Below, piece after piece: positions 9,600 through 20,586 of a DNA stretch of 64,000 nt. The notes below the pieces were generated by a model, which saw nothing but the letters and a program-made list of their open reading frames with translations, had not been told where the DNA came from and searched no databases. A program made the translations under genes and the position numbers. The stretch's first letter is position 1. Each line of letters starts with the position of its first letter. Source of the DNA: Castellaniella sp. (GTDB lineage: Bacteria; Pseudomonadota; Gammaproteobacteria; Burkholderiales; Burkholderiaceae_B); contig JAHRWZ010000093.1 of assembly GCA_019104865.1 (NCBI GenBank), positions 43,619 to 107,618 of the forward strand, read 5' to 3'.

Positions 9600-11528
9600 T
9601 TACCGCAGCATGAACCCGTCAAAGAACCGGCTCAGTTCGACATGGGCATCGAGCGGCAGGATATTGGCGATGTGCTGGTCGGGGCGTACCACCACCATGC
9701 AGCCCTTCTCGCGGTCGATGTCGTGCTGTTCAAAGACATCGTGAGCTTCGTTCGTCTGGAAGGCCTTTTCGTAATCACGCAGGCCGTATTTTCCCTTGGC
9801 AGGCCACAGAAAATCCGGCATTCCTTCGATGCTCAGGTCCTGCTGCTGGAACACGGCGTAGACATCAATCACCGAGTCAACATCCGCCCTGGCCGGGGTG
9901 TATTTTTTCACCGGAGAGCTATCCGCGCCAGCCAGGAATTCGACCAGACTGGTCGCCTTGGAGGTCGCATCCAGCGGGCTTGGCGCATCGCCAAAGATGA
10001 AGATACGCCAGCGGCCATCTGCCTTGTTCAGGTGCCCCAACTGCACCGGGCAGCCATCCGCCACGCGCACGGCTTGGGCGGAATGGAAACGCTGTCCGAT
10101 CGGGAGTCCGCCCGCCAGCGCCTGATTCCGATGTCCCGTACATAGCCAGGATTCGTCATAGCCAATCGATGTACCAGCGATAAATCCATTCTGACGGGCG
10201 ATAAATTTTTCGATGTCGGCGGTACTGGTTTTCGCCGATGATGCGTCTTTGTCGGCACTGGGACGAGTGGCGACCAGCGCCGACATTTCGCGATCGGCGT
10301 TGACCAGCATAAAGGCCACCTTGCGGCGCTCTGTTTCGTACGTCTGCAACAGTTTCGGGTGCGATTTTCCCTGTAGCACTGCCGCCAGCTTCCAGCCCAG
10401 ATTGAAGGTATCGGGCAACGAAGTATTCAGGCCCCAACCCCCTTTCGGGCTGTGGGTATGACAGGCATCGCCAGCGACAAAGGCGCGCGGAATCAGATCG
10501 TCCGGATTGCCCGCCGGGGTGTCGTCAAAGCGTTCGGCAACGCGCTGCCCGACTTCATAGACGGACCACCAGGCGACCTCCTTGACCTCTAGCTGATACG
10601 GACTCAGGATCCGCCTGGCCTTGGCGATGAGGTCATCGACGCCCAGCTCTAGCTGTGAAGCGCGCTGATCCTTGCCCAGCAGATCGAGCTCGACATACAG
10701 GCGCACCAGATAGCCGCCTTCGCGCGGTACCAGCATCACCGCGCCGCTGTCTTTCGACTGGATGAAGCTCTTCACCCGGATATCCGGAAAGTTCGTCACC
10801 GGCAGCACATCCATCACGCCCCAGGCCTTGTTGGCCGAGTCGCCTTGCAGCTTGATCCCCAGATTCTTACGCACCGCGCTGCGGGCGCCATCGCACCCCA
10901 CCACATAGCGGGCTCTGATGGTTTCGACCTTGCTCGACTGGCCGGCATCGTTGCGCTCGAAGGTCGCGGTAATCGGATGGGCGTTCAGATCCTGCGTCAG
11001 GCTCCGATCCACCACCAGCCCCAGCAAGCGGCGGTTGTAATGCGGCACCAGATGCGTGACCGAATGTGCCATGCCGTCCAGCAAAATATCGTGCAAGCGC
11101 GCCTGGTTGACCACTGCATGGGTGAATTCAGACAGCCCCAGCCGCGCATCCGCCACCTTGTGTGTGCGCTTGATCTGCTGCGGATTCTGCGCATCCGGCT
11201 CCCAGAAGGCGTTCCGGTGCAGTTGATAGGCCTCTTTCACCAGCAGTTCGCTGCTATTGAAGGCCTCCATGATTTCCATCGTACGGCAGGAAATACCATC
11301 CGCCTGACCGAACAGCATCGGCCCGGCCTTCTGCTCGACGATGCAGGTCTTGATATTGGCAAAATCCGCCAACTGCCGCGCCAGCGCCAGGCCCGCCGGG
11401 CCACAACCGACGATCAGCACATCGACTTCTTTCGGCAGGTCGACCATCGGCGGCGGAGATGCTGGTTCACGCGTCTCATCGGCAATCTGGTAATTGCCGG
11501 GCTTGAAACCGTTCAGATGGTACTGCAT
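9600..11528 (-). CDS. FAD-dependent aromatic monooxygenase, 3-hydroxybenzoate 4-monooxygenase (MobA)/phenol 2-monooxygenase type
   Basis: A 642-aa group A flavoprotein hydroxylase. The FAD-binding fold shows GCGPAG at 41-46, the DG motif at D213-G214 (VVGCDGARSAVR) and the GD motif at G353-D354 (VAGDACHTHSPKGGWG). A thioredoxin-like C-terminal domain from about 470 is typical of phenol hydroxylase/MobA enzymes. The N-terminus MQYHLNGFKPG and the length near 640 aa favour a 3-hydroxybenzoate 4-monooxygenase. The substrate is inferred, not proven. ATG 11528 has GGAG 7 bases upstream and is preferred over an in-frame ATG at 11567. The AraC gene upstream on the same strand probably controls it. 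Confidence 0.8.
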   Translation of the reverse strand: MQYHLNGFKPGNYQIADETREPASPPPMVDLPKEVDVLIVGCGPAGLALARQLADFANIKTCIVEQKAGPMLFGQADGISCRTMEIMEAFNSSELLVKEAYQLHRNAFWEPDAQNPQQIKRTHKVADARLGLSEFTHAVVNQARLHDILLDGMAHSVTHLVPHYNRRLLGLVVDRSLTQDLNAHPITATFERNDAGQSSKVETIRARYVVGCDGARSAVRKNLGIKLQGDSANKAWGVMDVLPVTNFPDIRVKSFIQSKDSGAVMLVPREGGYLVRLYVELDLLGKDQRASQLELGVDDLIAKARRILSPYQLEVKEVAWWSVYEVGQRVAERFDDTPAGNPDDLIPRAFVAGDACHTHSPKGGWGLNTSLPDTFNLGWKLAAVLQGKSHPKLLQTYETERRKVAFMLVNADREMSALVATRPSADKDASSAKTSTADIEKFIARQNGFIAGTSIGYDESWLCTGHRNQALAGGLPIGQRFHSAQAVRVADGCPVQLGHLNKADGRWRIFIFGDAPSPLDATSKATSLVEFLAGADSSPVKKYTPARADVDSVIDVYAVFQQQDLSIEGMPDFLWPAKGKYGLRDYEKAFQTNEAHDVFEQHDIDREKGCMVVVRPDQHIANILPLDAHVELSRFFDGFMLR

Positions 11529-11650
11529 GAGCAGGCTCCTTTTGCCGTGGCCTCGCGGCCGCCGCACCGGCCGGCCGGATGCTCTTCGTCAGCGAGCAGG
11601 CGGTTGCCGCTGCTACGGAATTGATCGGGGGGCATGTTTTCGGGGGGCAT
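11513..11650 (-). CDS. possible 45-aa leader ORF overlapping the monooxygenase start
   Basis: ATG 11650 has a good GGAG ribosome-binding site 6 bases upstream. The frame ends 16 bases inside the monooxygenase gene, a layout that would allow translational coupling. The product begins MPPENMPPDQFRSSGN and ends in a Cys/Ser-rich GACSCSTI. I do not recognise it. It may be only a fortuitous frame in the leader. Confidence 0.25.
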   Translation of the reverse strand: MPPENMPPDQFRSSGNRLLADEEHPAGRCGGREATAKGACSCSTI

Positions 11651-11705
11651 GGCAGCTCCGTTGTCTCTCATTATTGGAGGCACCATGGTAGAGCACGGTG
11701 GTGAG

Positions 11706-12659
11706 CTACTGAATGCAGCTTTCGCCGTTAAGCTTGGACTTTTCGCAAGGCCCTGCCGCAATCACCCGCCGTGACAAGTAGGCGCTCGGTGGCATGCCGA
11801 CATGGCGACTGAAAAATCGTGAAAAGTAGGCCGGGTCGCGAAAACCGAGGGCGAAGCATATCTGGTTGACCGACTGACCGCTGTGCAACAGAAGGCGCTT
11901 GGCCTCCTGCAACTGGCGCTCGAAGATCAGATGCTTGGACGACATGCCAGCCAGGCGTCGACAGATCAGATTGAGCCGCGCCGTGGTCAGACCCAACTCG
12001 CCAGCATAGCGTTGCAGTGGCCAGTGCTCGGTGTAGCGGGCCTCCACCAACTGGTTGAAACGGTGAAACTGCAGCAGGTCATGAGCCGGTACGGGGCTGT
12101 CGCGCTGTGTCTGCTCGACCAGGTGCAGCAGGTTGGCCAGGATCAGTCGCAGCAGGGCCAGCAGGTTGGCCTCGCGACCATCGCGTTGGCAGGCAAATTC
12201 GTCGGCCACCTGATGGAACAAAGGCTCCAGGTGCCCGGCGACGCGGGCTGCCTCGTCCCGCTGCTCGCCCAGACTGACGCACAACGGCTGGTTCAGTCGG
12301 GGAGACAGAGCGGCTTCGCTCTCGAACAGCTTCCACACCAGTTGCTGGCGCACGGTGATGACCTGGCCTTCGCTGGCTGCATCGGTGACGAAAGCATGGG
12401 GTACGCCGGGCGGGGTCAAGAAACACAGTGGACCTTCCAAGCGATATTGACGGTCGTCCAGGTAGAGGTGGACATGGCCGTTGTGGATGTAATGGATCTG
12501 GAAGAAGCGGTCATGGCGATGCACCGCCACGCTGCGACCGAAGAATTCCGAGAGACGGCCATGGCCGTCGTAGTGAAAGTCGGCGTCGGCGTAACGTTGA
12601 TCGTAGACTTGGCCGAGGTCAAGGATCGGGATGCCGGCGAGGCGTTGCCTGGTGTTCAT
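11706..12659 (-). CDS. AraC-family transcriptional regulator (HpaA/PobR-like)
   Basis: A 317-aa regulator. The N-terminal cupin sensor domain (about 20-150, including FLTPPGVPHAF) resembles regulators of aromatic hydroxylase genes such as HpaA or PobR. The C-terminal part holds two helix-turn-helix motifs (LQRYAGELGLTTARLNLICRR; VNQICFALGFRDPAYFSRFF). AGGAG lies 8 bases before the ATG. It is upstream of and codirectional with the aromatic monooxygenase, with a 177-base gap, so it is the likely activator of that gene in response to an aromatic acid. The effector is unknown. Confidence 0.85.
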   Translation of the reverse strand: MNTRQRLAGIPILDLGQVYDQRYADADFHYDGHGRLSEFFGRSVAVHRHDRFFQIHYIHNGHVHLYLDDRQYRLEGPLCFLTPPGVPHAFVTDAASEGQVITVRQQLVWKLFESEAALSPRLNQPLCVSLGEQRDEAARVAGHLEPLFHQVADEFACQRDGREANLLALLRLILANLLHLVEQTQRDSPVPAHDLLQFHRFNQLVEARYTEHWPLQRYAGELGLTTARLNLICRRLAGMSSKHLIFERQLQEAKRLLLHSGQSVNQICFALGFRDPAYFSRFFSRHVGMPPSAYLSRRVIAAGPCEKSKLNGESCIQ

Positions 12660-12880
12660 GTCTGACGCTCCTGCGCATCCGCTCGCGGTTTTCCATTGAG
12701 TTCAGGCTACCATTCCGAGAACAGTCGCGCAGGTCGCTGTCACGCCCCACTTTTTATTATCATCCAGGAATCGGCATGAACATGCCAATGGAAGGGCGAA
12801 ACGACTGACACGACAGGGATGGACGCCGCCCGAAGCAAGTCGCAGAATCAGGGTCTCGGAAACCGCTGCGAGGCTGCGCC

Positions 12881-13765
12881 ATGAATCTGAATCTGCTGAT
12901 CGAACGCCGCAATCACGACCTGGGCGGCGGCTTCCTGGTGGGACGGTTGCTGCCGCACGCCAGACGCCGCATGGTGGGGCCTTTCACCTTTTTCGACCAC
13001 ATGGGGCCGCTGGACGTGAAGGCCGGCGCCGACCGCGCCATCGATGTCCGGCCCCACCCCCACATCGGTCTGTCCACCGTCACCTATCTGTACAGCGGCG
13101 CCATCACGCACCGCGACAGCCTGGGCTCGCATCAGGAGATCCTGCCCGGCGAGGTCAACTGGATGACCGCGGGACGCGGCATCACCCACAGCGAACGGCT
13201 GGAGGCCGCCCGCCGGCGCGGCGCCGTCATGCACGGCGTCCAGGCCTGGGTCGCCCTGCCAAAGGAACAGGAAGACATGGCACCGGCCTTCTTTCATCAC
13301 CAGGGCCCCGACGACCTGCCGGAATTCCACGAAGACGGCATTACGGGCCGCCTGATCGCCGGCACCATCGATGGGGTCAGCGCCCGCACGCCGACGTACT
13401 CGCCGCTGTTCTATCTGCACTGGAAGATGGACGCGGGCGCGCGCCGCAGCCTGGGCACCCAATACCCCGAACGGGCCATCTACGTCGCCATGGGCCAGGT
13501 CGAAGTGGGAGGACAGCGGGTATCCGCCAGCCAGATGGCCGTGCTGGACCCGGGCCACACGATCCAGGTGACGGCCCGGCAGCCCTCGACCGTGATGCTG
13601 CTGGGCGGGGAACCGATCGGCGAACGCTTCATGTTCTGGAACTTCGTGTCATCGTCCAAAGCCCGGATCGAGCAGGCCTGCGAGGACTGGCGCACGCTTC
13701 GCATGCCGCTCCCGGTCGGCGACGACCAGGAATTCATCCCCTTGCCCGAGCGACGCAAGGGATGA
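12881..13765 (+). CDS. pirin family protein
   Basis: A bicupin metalloprotein of 294 aa. The N-terminal cupin carries the conserved histidines of pirins (RPHPHIGLSTVTYLYSG, and ITHSE about 45 residues on). The C-terminal pirin domain includes LLGGEPIGERFMFWNFVSSS. Some pirins are quercetinases or redox-sensing transcription cofactors, so no reaction can be assigned here. It is divergent from the AraC gene, with 221 bases between, where I saw no further gene. Confidence 0.85.
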   Translation: MNLNLLIERRNHDLGGGFLVGRLLPHARRRMVGPFTFFDHMGPLDVKAGADRAIDVRPHPHIGLSTVTYLYSGAITHRDSLGSHQEILPGEVNWMTAGRGITHSERLEAARRRGAVMHGVQAWVALPKEQEDMAPAFFHHQGPDDLPEFHEDGITGRLIAGTIDGVSARTPTYSPLFYLHWKMDAGARRSLGTQYPERAIYVAMGQVEVGGQRVSASQMAVLDPGHTIQVTARQPSTVMLLGGEPIGERFMFWNFVSSSKARIEQACEDWRTLRMPLPVGDDQEFIPLPERRKG

Positions 13766-13854
13766 CCTGTTCAACGCATCCCAGGGAAACCGGCTGACTG
13801 ATAAAATCATCGCCTTGCAAATTTTCTCACTCACTGAAGGCCAGGACGTTCTTC

Positions 13855-15845
<1,991 letters not shown>

Positions 15846-15860
15846 AATTATCCACACACC

Positions 15861-16757
15861 ATGGCTGCTCCTCATACCGAACTCCTGACATTGCGCGATC
15901 TGCTGCGCTGGGCCATCACCCGCTTTCGCGGCGCGAACCTGGTCTTCGGCCATGGCAGCGACAACGCCTGGGACGAGGCCGTCTACCTGCTGCTGCATAC
16001 CCTGCATCTGCCGCTCGACACGCTGGAACCCTTTCTGGATGCGCGCCTGCTGGAACGCGAACGTCAGCGTTGCGTCGATCTGATCCACGAACGGGTCAAT
16101 ACCCGCAAGCCGGCCGCCTACCTGACGGGTGAAGCCTGGCTGCAGGGGCAGCGGTTTCTGGTGGATGAACGCGTCATCGTGCCGCGATCGCCCATCGCCG
16201 AACTGCTGGGTGAACAGCTGGCACCCTGGATCGAGGACCCGGAATCCATCACACGGGTGCTGGATCTCTGCACGGGATCGGGGTGCCTGGCAATCCTGGC
16301 CGCACAGGCCTTTGAATCCGCACAGGTCGATGCGGCCGACATTTCGACCGATGCGCTGTCGGTCGCCCAGTCGAACATCGCCCTGCACGAGCTCCAAGAT
16401 CGGGTGCGCACGCTACGCAGCGACCTGCTGTCGCAAATCCCCGAGAACCGCCGGTACGATTTGATTCTCTGCAATCCGCCCTACGTCAACAGCCGCGCCA
16501 TGACGGCGCTGCCGCCTGAATACCGGCACGAACCGCGCCTGGCGCTGGCCGGTGGCGAGGACGGCATAGACCTGGTCCGCCGCATCCTGGCGGACGCCCC
16601 CCGCCACCTGACCCCGGACGGCCTGCTGGTAATGGAAATCGGCCACGAACAGGCGCATTTCCAGGCCGCTTTCCCCGACCTGGATCCGGTCTGGCTGAGC
16701 ACCGAGACCGCCAGCGACCAGATTCTGCTGCTGCGCCAGGCGCAGCTCACGGCGTGA
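15861..16757 (+). CDS. prmB: 50S ribosomal protein L3 N5-glutamine methyltransferase
   Basis: A 298-aa SAM-dependent methyltransferase of the HemK/PrmB family that methylates a glutamine of ribosomal protein L3. The SAM-binding motif is LDLCTGSGCLAILAA. The NPPY catalytic motif is N205-P-P-Y208 (LCNPPYVNSRAM). The N-terminal helical domain and the length separate it from the release-factor enzyme PrmC. It starts 15 bases after dapE and overlaps the next gene by GTGA. Confidence 0.93.
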   Translation: MAAPHTELLTLRDLLRWAITRFRGANLVFGHGSDNAWDEAVYLLLHTLHLPLDTLEPFLDARLLERERQRCVDLIHERVNTRKPAAYLTGEAWLQGQRFLVDERVIVPRSPIAELLGEQLAPWIEDPESITRVLDLCTGSGCLAILAAQAFESAQVDAADISTDALSVAQSNIALHELQDRVRTLRSDLLSQIPENRRYDLILCNPPYVNSRAMTALPPEYRHEPRLALAGGEDGIDLVRRILADAPRHLTPDGLLVMEIGHEQAHFQAAFPDLDPVWLSTETASDQILLLRQAQLTA

Positions 16758-18664
16758 TCCGCGCAACCGGCCTGACCCTGCGCCGCGGCGTCAAGGTCCT
16801 GCTGGAAGACGCGGAGTTCGTCGTCCACCCGGGTGAGCGGGTCGGCATCGTCGGGAAGAACGGCGCGGGAAAATCCACGCTCTTTGCCCTGCTGCAGGGA
16901 CGCATCGACCTGGACGCCGGCTCTCTGGATATCCCGGCTGCCTGGCGGCTGGCCAGCGTCGAGCAGATCCTGCACGACACGGACCGACCCGCGCGCGAGT
17001 TCGTCATCGACGGGGATCAGCACCTACGCAGCCTGCAGGCGCGGCGAGCGGCGCTGACGCACGACCAGGGGCACGCGATCGCCGAACTGGAAGCCGCCCT
17101 GGTGGAAGCCGAGGCCTGGAGCGCACCCTCGCGCGCCGAACAGCTGCTGGCCGGGCTGGGCTTCGCCCCCGACGAATGGGCCCGACCGGTGGCGAGCTTT
17201 TCGGGCGGCTGGCAGATGCGCATCGCATTGGCCCGCGCGCTGATGGCGCCATCGGATCTGCTGCTGCTGGACGAACCCACCAACCACCTGGACCTGGATG
17301 CCATGCTGTGGCTGGAGCGCTGGCTGAGCAGCTATCCGGGCACCGTCCTGCTGATTTCCCACGACACGGAATTTCTGGATGCGGTCGCCCGCGCGATCCT
17401 GCATTTCGAACAGGGCAAGCTGGTGCGCTACAAAGGCGGCTACGAAGACTATCTGGAACAACGCGCCGAGCGCCTGCGCCAGAACCAGTTGGCCCGCGAT
17501 CGGCAGACCCGCGAGGCCGCCCACCTGCAGTCGTTCATCGACCGCTTCAAGGCCAAGGCCACCAAGGCCAAGCAGGCGCAAAGCCGGGTCAAGGCCCTGG
17601 CCCGCATGCAGACCCTGGCGCCGCTGGCCGTGGAATCCGGTATCGACATCCGCCTGCCCGACCCGCTCCATACGCCCGACGTCCTGCTGCGCCTGGAAGA
17701 CGCCACCCTGGGCTATGCCGATCGCGCGGGCGGTTCCCCTCGCACCATCCTGAGCGACGTCAGCCTGATGGTGCGCGGCGGCAGCCGCATCGGCATCCTG
17801 GGGGTCAACGGCGCCGGCAAGAGCACCCTGGTCAAGACCCTGGCCCGGGAACTCGCCCCGCTGTCCGGACTCTACCAGCCGGCCAAGGGGCTGGAGATCG
17901 GCTATTTCGCCCAGCAGCAGCTGGACGTCCTGGACCCGGACTCGACCCCGCTCCAGCATTTCGCCCGCATCGCCCCGGACACGCGCGAGCAGGAACTGCG
18001 CAATATGCTGGGCAGCTTCGGTTTTGGCGGCGACATGGTGAATCAGCCCGTTGCCCCGTTTTCCGGCGGCGAGAAGGCACGCCTGGCCCTGGCGCTGATC
18101 GTCTGGCGCAAACCCAACCTGCTGCTGCTCGACGAACCCAGCAACCACCTGGACGTGGACACGCGCGAAGCCCTGGCCCGGGCACTGGCGGAATTCCCCG
18201 GCAGCGTGCTGCTGGTGTCCCACGACCGCCACCTGCTGCGCACGACCGTGGATACCTTCTGGATCGTGGCCGACGGCCACATCCAGCCTTTCGACGGCGA
18301 CCTGGAGGACTACCGCGACTGGCTGCAGCAGCGCCAGACGCGGCAGAATCAGGCCGCCCGCGTCGCGACCGCGCCTGAAAAAGACCGCAAGGCCCAGCGT
18401 CGCGAACAGGCACAGGTGCGCCAGCAACTGTCGGCCCAGCGCAAACCGCTGGAAACCCGCCTGAAAAAGGTCGAGGACGCCATGGCGAAGGCGCAGGCCC
18501 GGTTGACCACGCTGAACGCCCTGATCGCCGACCCGGCGTTCTACACGGACGCGCACAAAGATGACCGCCCCGCCCTGCTGGCCGAACACGGCGAGCTCAG
18601 CAAAACCCTGCAGACCGCCGAAGAGGAATGGCTGGACATCCAGACGGAACTCGAGGCGCTGTAA
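16754..18664 (+). CDS. ABC-F family ATPase (YheS-like)
   Basis: A 636-aa duplicated ATPase without membrane segments, expected to act on the ribosome. The first cassette has Walker A GKNGAGKST at 34-42 and signature SFSGGW. The second has GVNGAGKST at about 353 and signature FSGGEKARLAL. A charged linker joins the domains and a coiled-coil C-terminal tail follows. The length matches YheS rather than EttA (555 aa). It starts with GTG overlapping the prmB stop. A role in translation is inferred from the family. Confidence 0.88.
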   Translation: MIRATGLTLRRGVKVLLEDAEFVVHPGERVGIVGKNGAGKSTLFALLQGRIDLDAGSLDIPAAWRLASVEQILHDTDRPAREFVIDGDQHLRSLQARRAALTHDQGHAIAELEAALVEAEAWSAPSRAEQLLAGLGFAPDEWARPVASFSGGWQMRIALARALMAPSDLLLLDEPTNHLDLDAMLWLERWLSSYPGTVLLISHDTEFLDAVARAILHFEQGKLVRYKGGYEDYLEQRAERLRQNQLARDRQTREAAHLQSFIDRFKAKATKAKQAQSRVKALARMQTLAPLAVESGIDIRLPDPLHTPDVLLRLEDATLGYADRAGGSPRTILSDVSLMVRGGSRIGILGVNGAGKSTLVKTLARELAPLSGLYQPAKGLEIGYFAQQQLDVLDPDSTPLQHFARIAPDTREQELRNMLGSFGFGGDMVNQPVAPFSGGEKARLALALIVWRKPNLLLLDEPSNHLDVDTREALARALAEFPGSVLLVSHDRHLLRTTVDTFWIVADGHIQPFDGDLEDYRDWLQQRQTRQNQAARVATAPEKDRKAQRREQAQVRQQLSAQRKPLETRLKKVEDAMAKAQARLTTLNALIADPAFYTDAHKDDRPALLAEHGELSKTLQTAEEEWLDIQTELEAL

Positions 18665-18694
18665 AGGCCCAGCACCGCCACAAACCGCGTCAAG

Positions 18695-18795
18695 CGCCGT
18701 GACGAGGGGGCTGCGGGGGCTGTTGGAGCTTACTCGTCCACCCTCGGCGCAGCCGCCGAATCGCGACCGGCCCCCGCGGCCTCCTCGTCACGGCG
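18695..18795. repeat. 26-bp imperfect inverted repeat (24/26) with 49-base spacer
   Basis: The left arm is 18695-18720, starting CGCCGTGACGAGG. The right arm is 18770-18795, ending CCTCGTCACGGCG. The two pair with two mismatches. It lies between the ABC-F gene and the AhpD-like gene. There is no U-run, so it is not a normal terminator. It could be a cruciform, an mRNA 3' stabiliser or the footprint of a lost element. Confidence 0.7.
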
Positions 18796-18884
18796 ATGAG
18801 CTCTCTCCATACACCCCTCTATATTCCAGATCTGAATAATTTAATATTCTTATAGTCGTTCGCTATGAGACCAAGGCTCCTTAG

Positions 18885-18911
18885 AATGAACAGGTCTAAA
18901 CCTTGTTCATT
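18885..18911. promoter_or_regulatory. operator-like inverted repeat upstream of the AhpD-like gene
   Basis: AATGAACAGGT and ACCTTGTTCATT form an inverted repeat with a one-base bulge, ending 9 bases before the ATG at 18921. A second near-palindrome, TATTC-C-AGATCT-GAATA, lies at 18822-18838. The surrounding 18800-18920 is clearly AT-richer than its neighbours, as expected for a promoter. The binding protein is unknown. Confidence 0.4.
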
Positions 18912-18920
18912 TCTTCCACC

Positions 18921-19463
18921 ATGAGCCGTCTCCCCATTCAGTCCGTCGAATCCGCCCCCACCGAAGCCCAGGAACGCCTGCGCACCGCCGAAAAGGCCAG
19001 TGGCTTTCTGCCCAATCTGCTGGGCGTACTGGCCAATGCGCCCACAGCCCTGGAAACCTACCAGGTCGTGGGCGCCATCAACGGCCGCAACAGCTTGACG
19101 CCCACCGAACGCGAGATCGTGCAGATCACCGCCGCCACCTACAACGGTTGTGGCTTCTGCGTGGCCGGACACACCAAGATCGCCAAGCTGAAGCTGCAAT
19201 GGCCTCAGGAAGTTGTCGATGCCTTGCGCGGCACGCAGGCCCTCTCCGATCCCAAGCTCAATGCCCTGGCCCGATTCACCCTGCAGGTGCTGGAACACCG
19301 GGGCCAGGTCGACGACCAGGATCTGTCCGACCTGCGGGCCGCAGGCTATACCGACGCTCAGGCGCTGGATGTCGTTCTGGGCGTCAGCCTCGCCACCCTG
19401 TGCAACTATGCCAACAACCTGGCCCGCACCCCGATCAACCCGGAACTTCAGGCCTACGCCTGA
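18921..19463 (+). CDS. carboxymuconolactone decarboxylase / AhpD-like family protein
   Basis: A 180-aa all-helical protein. The AhpD redox signature C77-x2-C80-x3-H84 (NGCGFCVAGH) is present and points to a peroxidase or thiol redox role rather than lactone decarboxylation. There is no good ribosome-binding site before ATG 18921, and a TTG six codons upstream is in frame. It is the first gene of a tight set with a flavoprotein and an ABC importer (gaps or overlaps of 18, 1, 4 and 2 bases), so it probably takes part in oxidising the imported compound. Its substrate is not known. Confidence 0.85.
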   Translation: MSRLPIQSVESAPTEAQERLRTAEKASGFLPNLLGVLANAPTALETYQVVGAINGRNSLTPTEREIVQITAATYNGCGFCVAGHTKIAKLKLQWPQEVVDALRGTQALSDPKLNALARFTLQVLEHRGQVDDQDLSDLRAAGYTDAQALDVVLGVSLATLCNYANNLARTPINPELQAYA

Positions 19464-19481
19464 TCGTATCGGAGACCCGAC

Positions 19482-20585
19482 ATGACCCTCGAGTTCCTGC
19501 CCGCCGCTCTGGGCGACGGAATCGACCAACTGATACGCGACACCCTGGCCCCTCAGGTCGAGGCCATCGACCAAGGCCATTTCCCGGCGGACTTCATGCA
19601 CACGCTGGGACGCCTGGGCGGTTTTTCCGCCGCGCTGCCCACCGGATCCGGCGGCCTGGGTCTGGACCTGCCGGCTCAGATCGACATCATTGCCCGGATA
19701 GCCCGCACCTGCGGCACCACCGCATTCCTGGCCTGGTGCCAGTCCACCTGCGTCTGGTACCTGCAGCACAGCGCAAACCCGGTTGTGCGCGAGCGCTACC
19801 TGCCCCGGCTCGCCCGCGGCGATCTGCTGGCGGGCACCGGCATGTCCAACGCCGTCAAGCATCTGGCCGGCATCGAGCGCATCAATCTCCGCGCCCGGCG
19901 CGATGGCTCAGGCTACCGGGTCAACGGCGCACTGCCCTGGGTATCGAACCTGGCGCCGGGCCACCTGGTGATCGTTGCCGCCGCACTGGAAGAAGGCGGT
20001 TACGTCATGTTTGCCGTTCCACCAGACGCGGAAGGCCTCAGCCTGCGGCCCTGCCCGAATTTCGCCGGCATGGAAGGCAGCGGCACCTTTGGCGTACGCC
20101 TGAAAGATCTCCAGGTTCCGGCCGAGGATGTCCTGGCGGACCCCGAACAGTTCGAGTCCTACGTCGAGCGCTTCAAACCCGGCTTCCTGCTCATGCAGGT
20201 CGGCATGGGGGCAGGCCTGGTGCAGGCCAGCCTGGACACCATCCACGCCACCAACCAGCGCCTGGGCCACGTGAATTGCTATCTGGACGACGGCGAGGAT
20301 GATCTGGCACGGGATCTGCGGAACTTGCTGACCGCCACGACGACCCTGGCCCACCAGGGGCAGGCGGCGCCGCTGCTCGACGTGCTGCGTGTCCGCGCCC
20401 AGGGATCGGAACTCAGCCTGCGCGCCACGCAATCGGCTGCCCTGCATGCGGGGGCGGCGGGATACCTGATGAGCAGCCCGACCCAGAGACGCCTGCGCGA
20501 AGCCCTGTTCGTCGCCATCGTCACTCCAGCCCTGAAGCACCTGCGCAAGGAAATCCATGCGCTGGAACAACGACAGGCCGCCTGA
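19482..20585 (+). CDS. acyl-CoA dehydrogenase-fold flavoprotein
   Basis: A 367-aa protein with the acyl-CoA dehydrogenase architecture: helical N-terminal domain, beta middle domain (GTGMSNAVKHLAGIERINLRA; GSGTFGVRLKDLQVPAEDVL) and helical C-terminal domain. The C-terminal end lacks the YEGT-type segment that carries the catalytic glutamate of true dehydrogenases. Relatives of this kind include flavin monooxygenases and sulfur-acquisition oxidoreductases (DszC/SfnB types), so an oxygenase role is possible. GGAG precedes the ATG. It is followed immediately by ABC importer genes. Confidence 0.8.
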   Translation: MTLEFLPAALGDGIDQLIRDTLAPQVEAIDQGHFPADFMHTLGRLGGFSAALPTGSGGLGLDLPAQIDIIARIARTCGTTAFLAWCQSTCVWYLQHSANPVVRERYLPRLARGDLLAGTGMSNAVKHLAGIERINLRARRDGSGYRVNGALPWVSNLAPGHLVIVAAALEEGGYVMFAVPPDAEGLSLRPCPNFAGMEGSGTFGVRLKDLQVPAEDVLADPEQFESYVERFKPGFLLMQVGMGAGLVQASLDTIHATNQRLGHVNCYLDDGEDDLARDLRNLLTATTTLAHQGQAAPLLDVLRVRAQGSELSLRATQSAALHAGAAGYLMSSPTQRRLREALFVAIVTPALKHLRKEIHALEQRQAA

Positions 20586-20586
20586 C

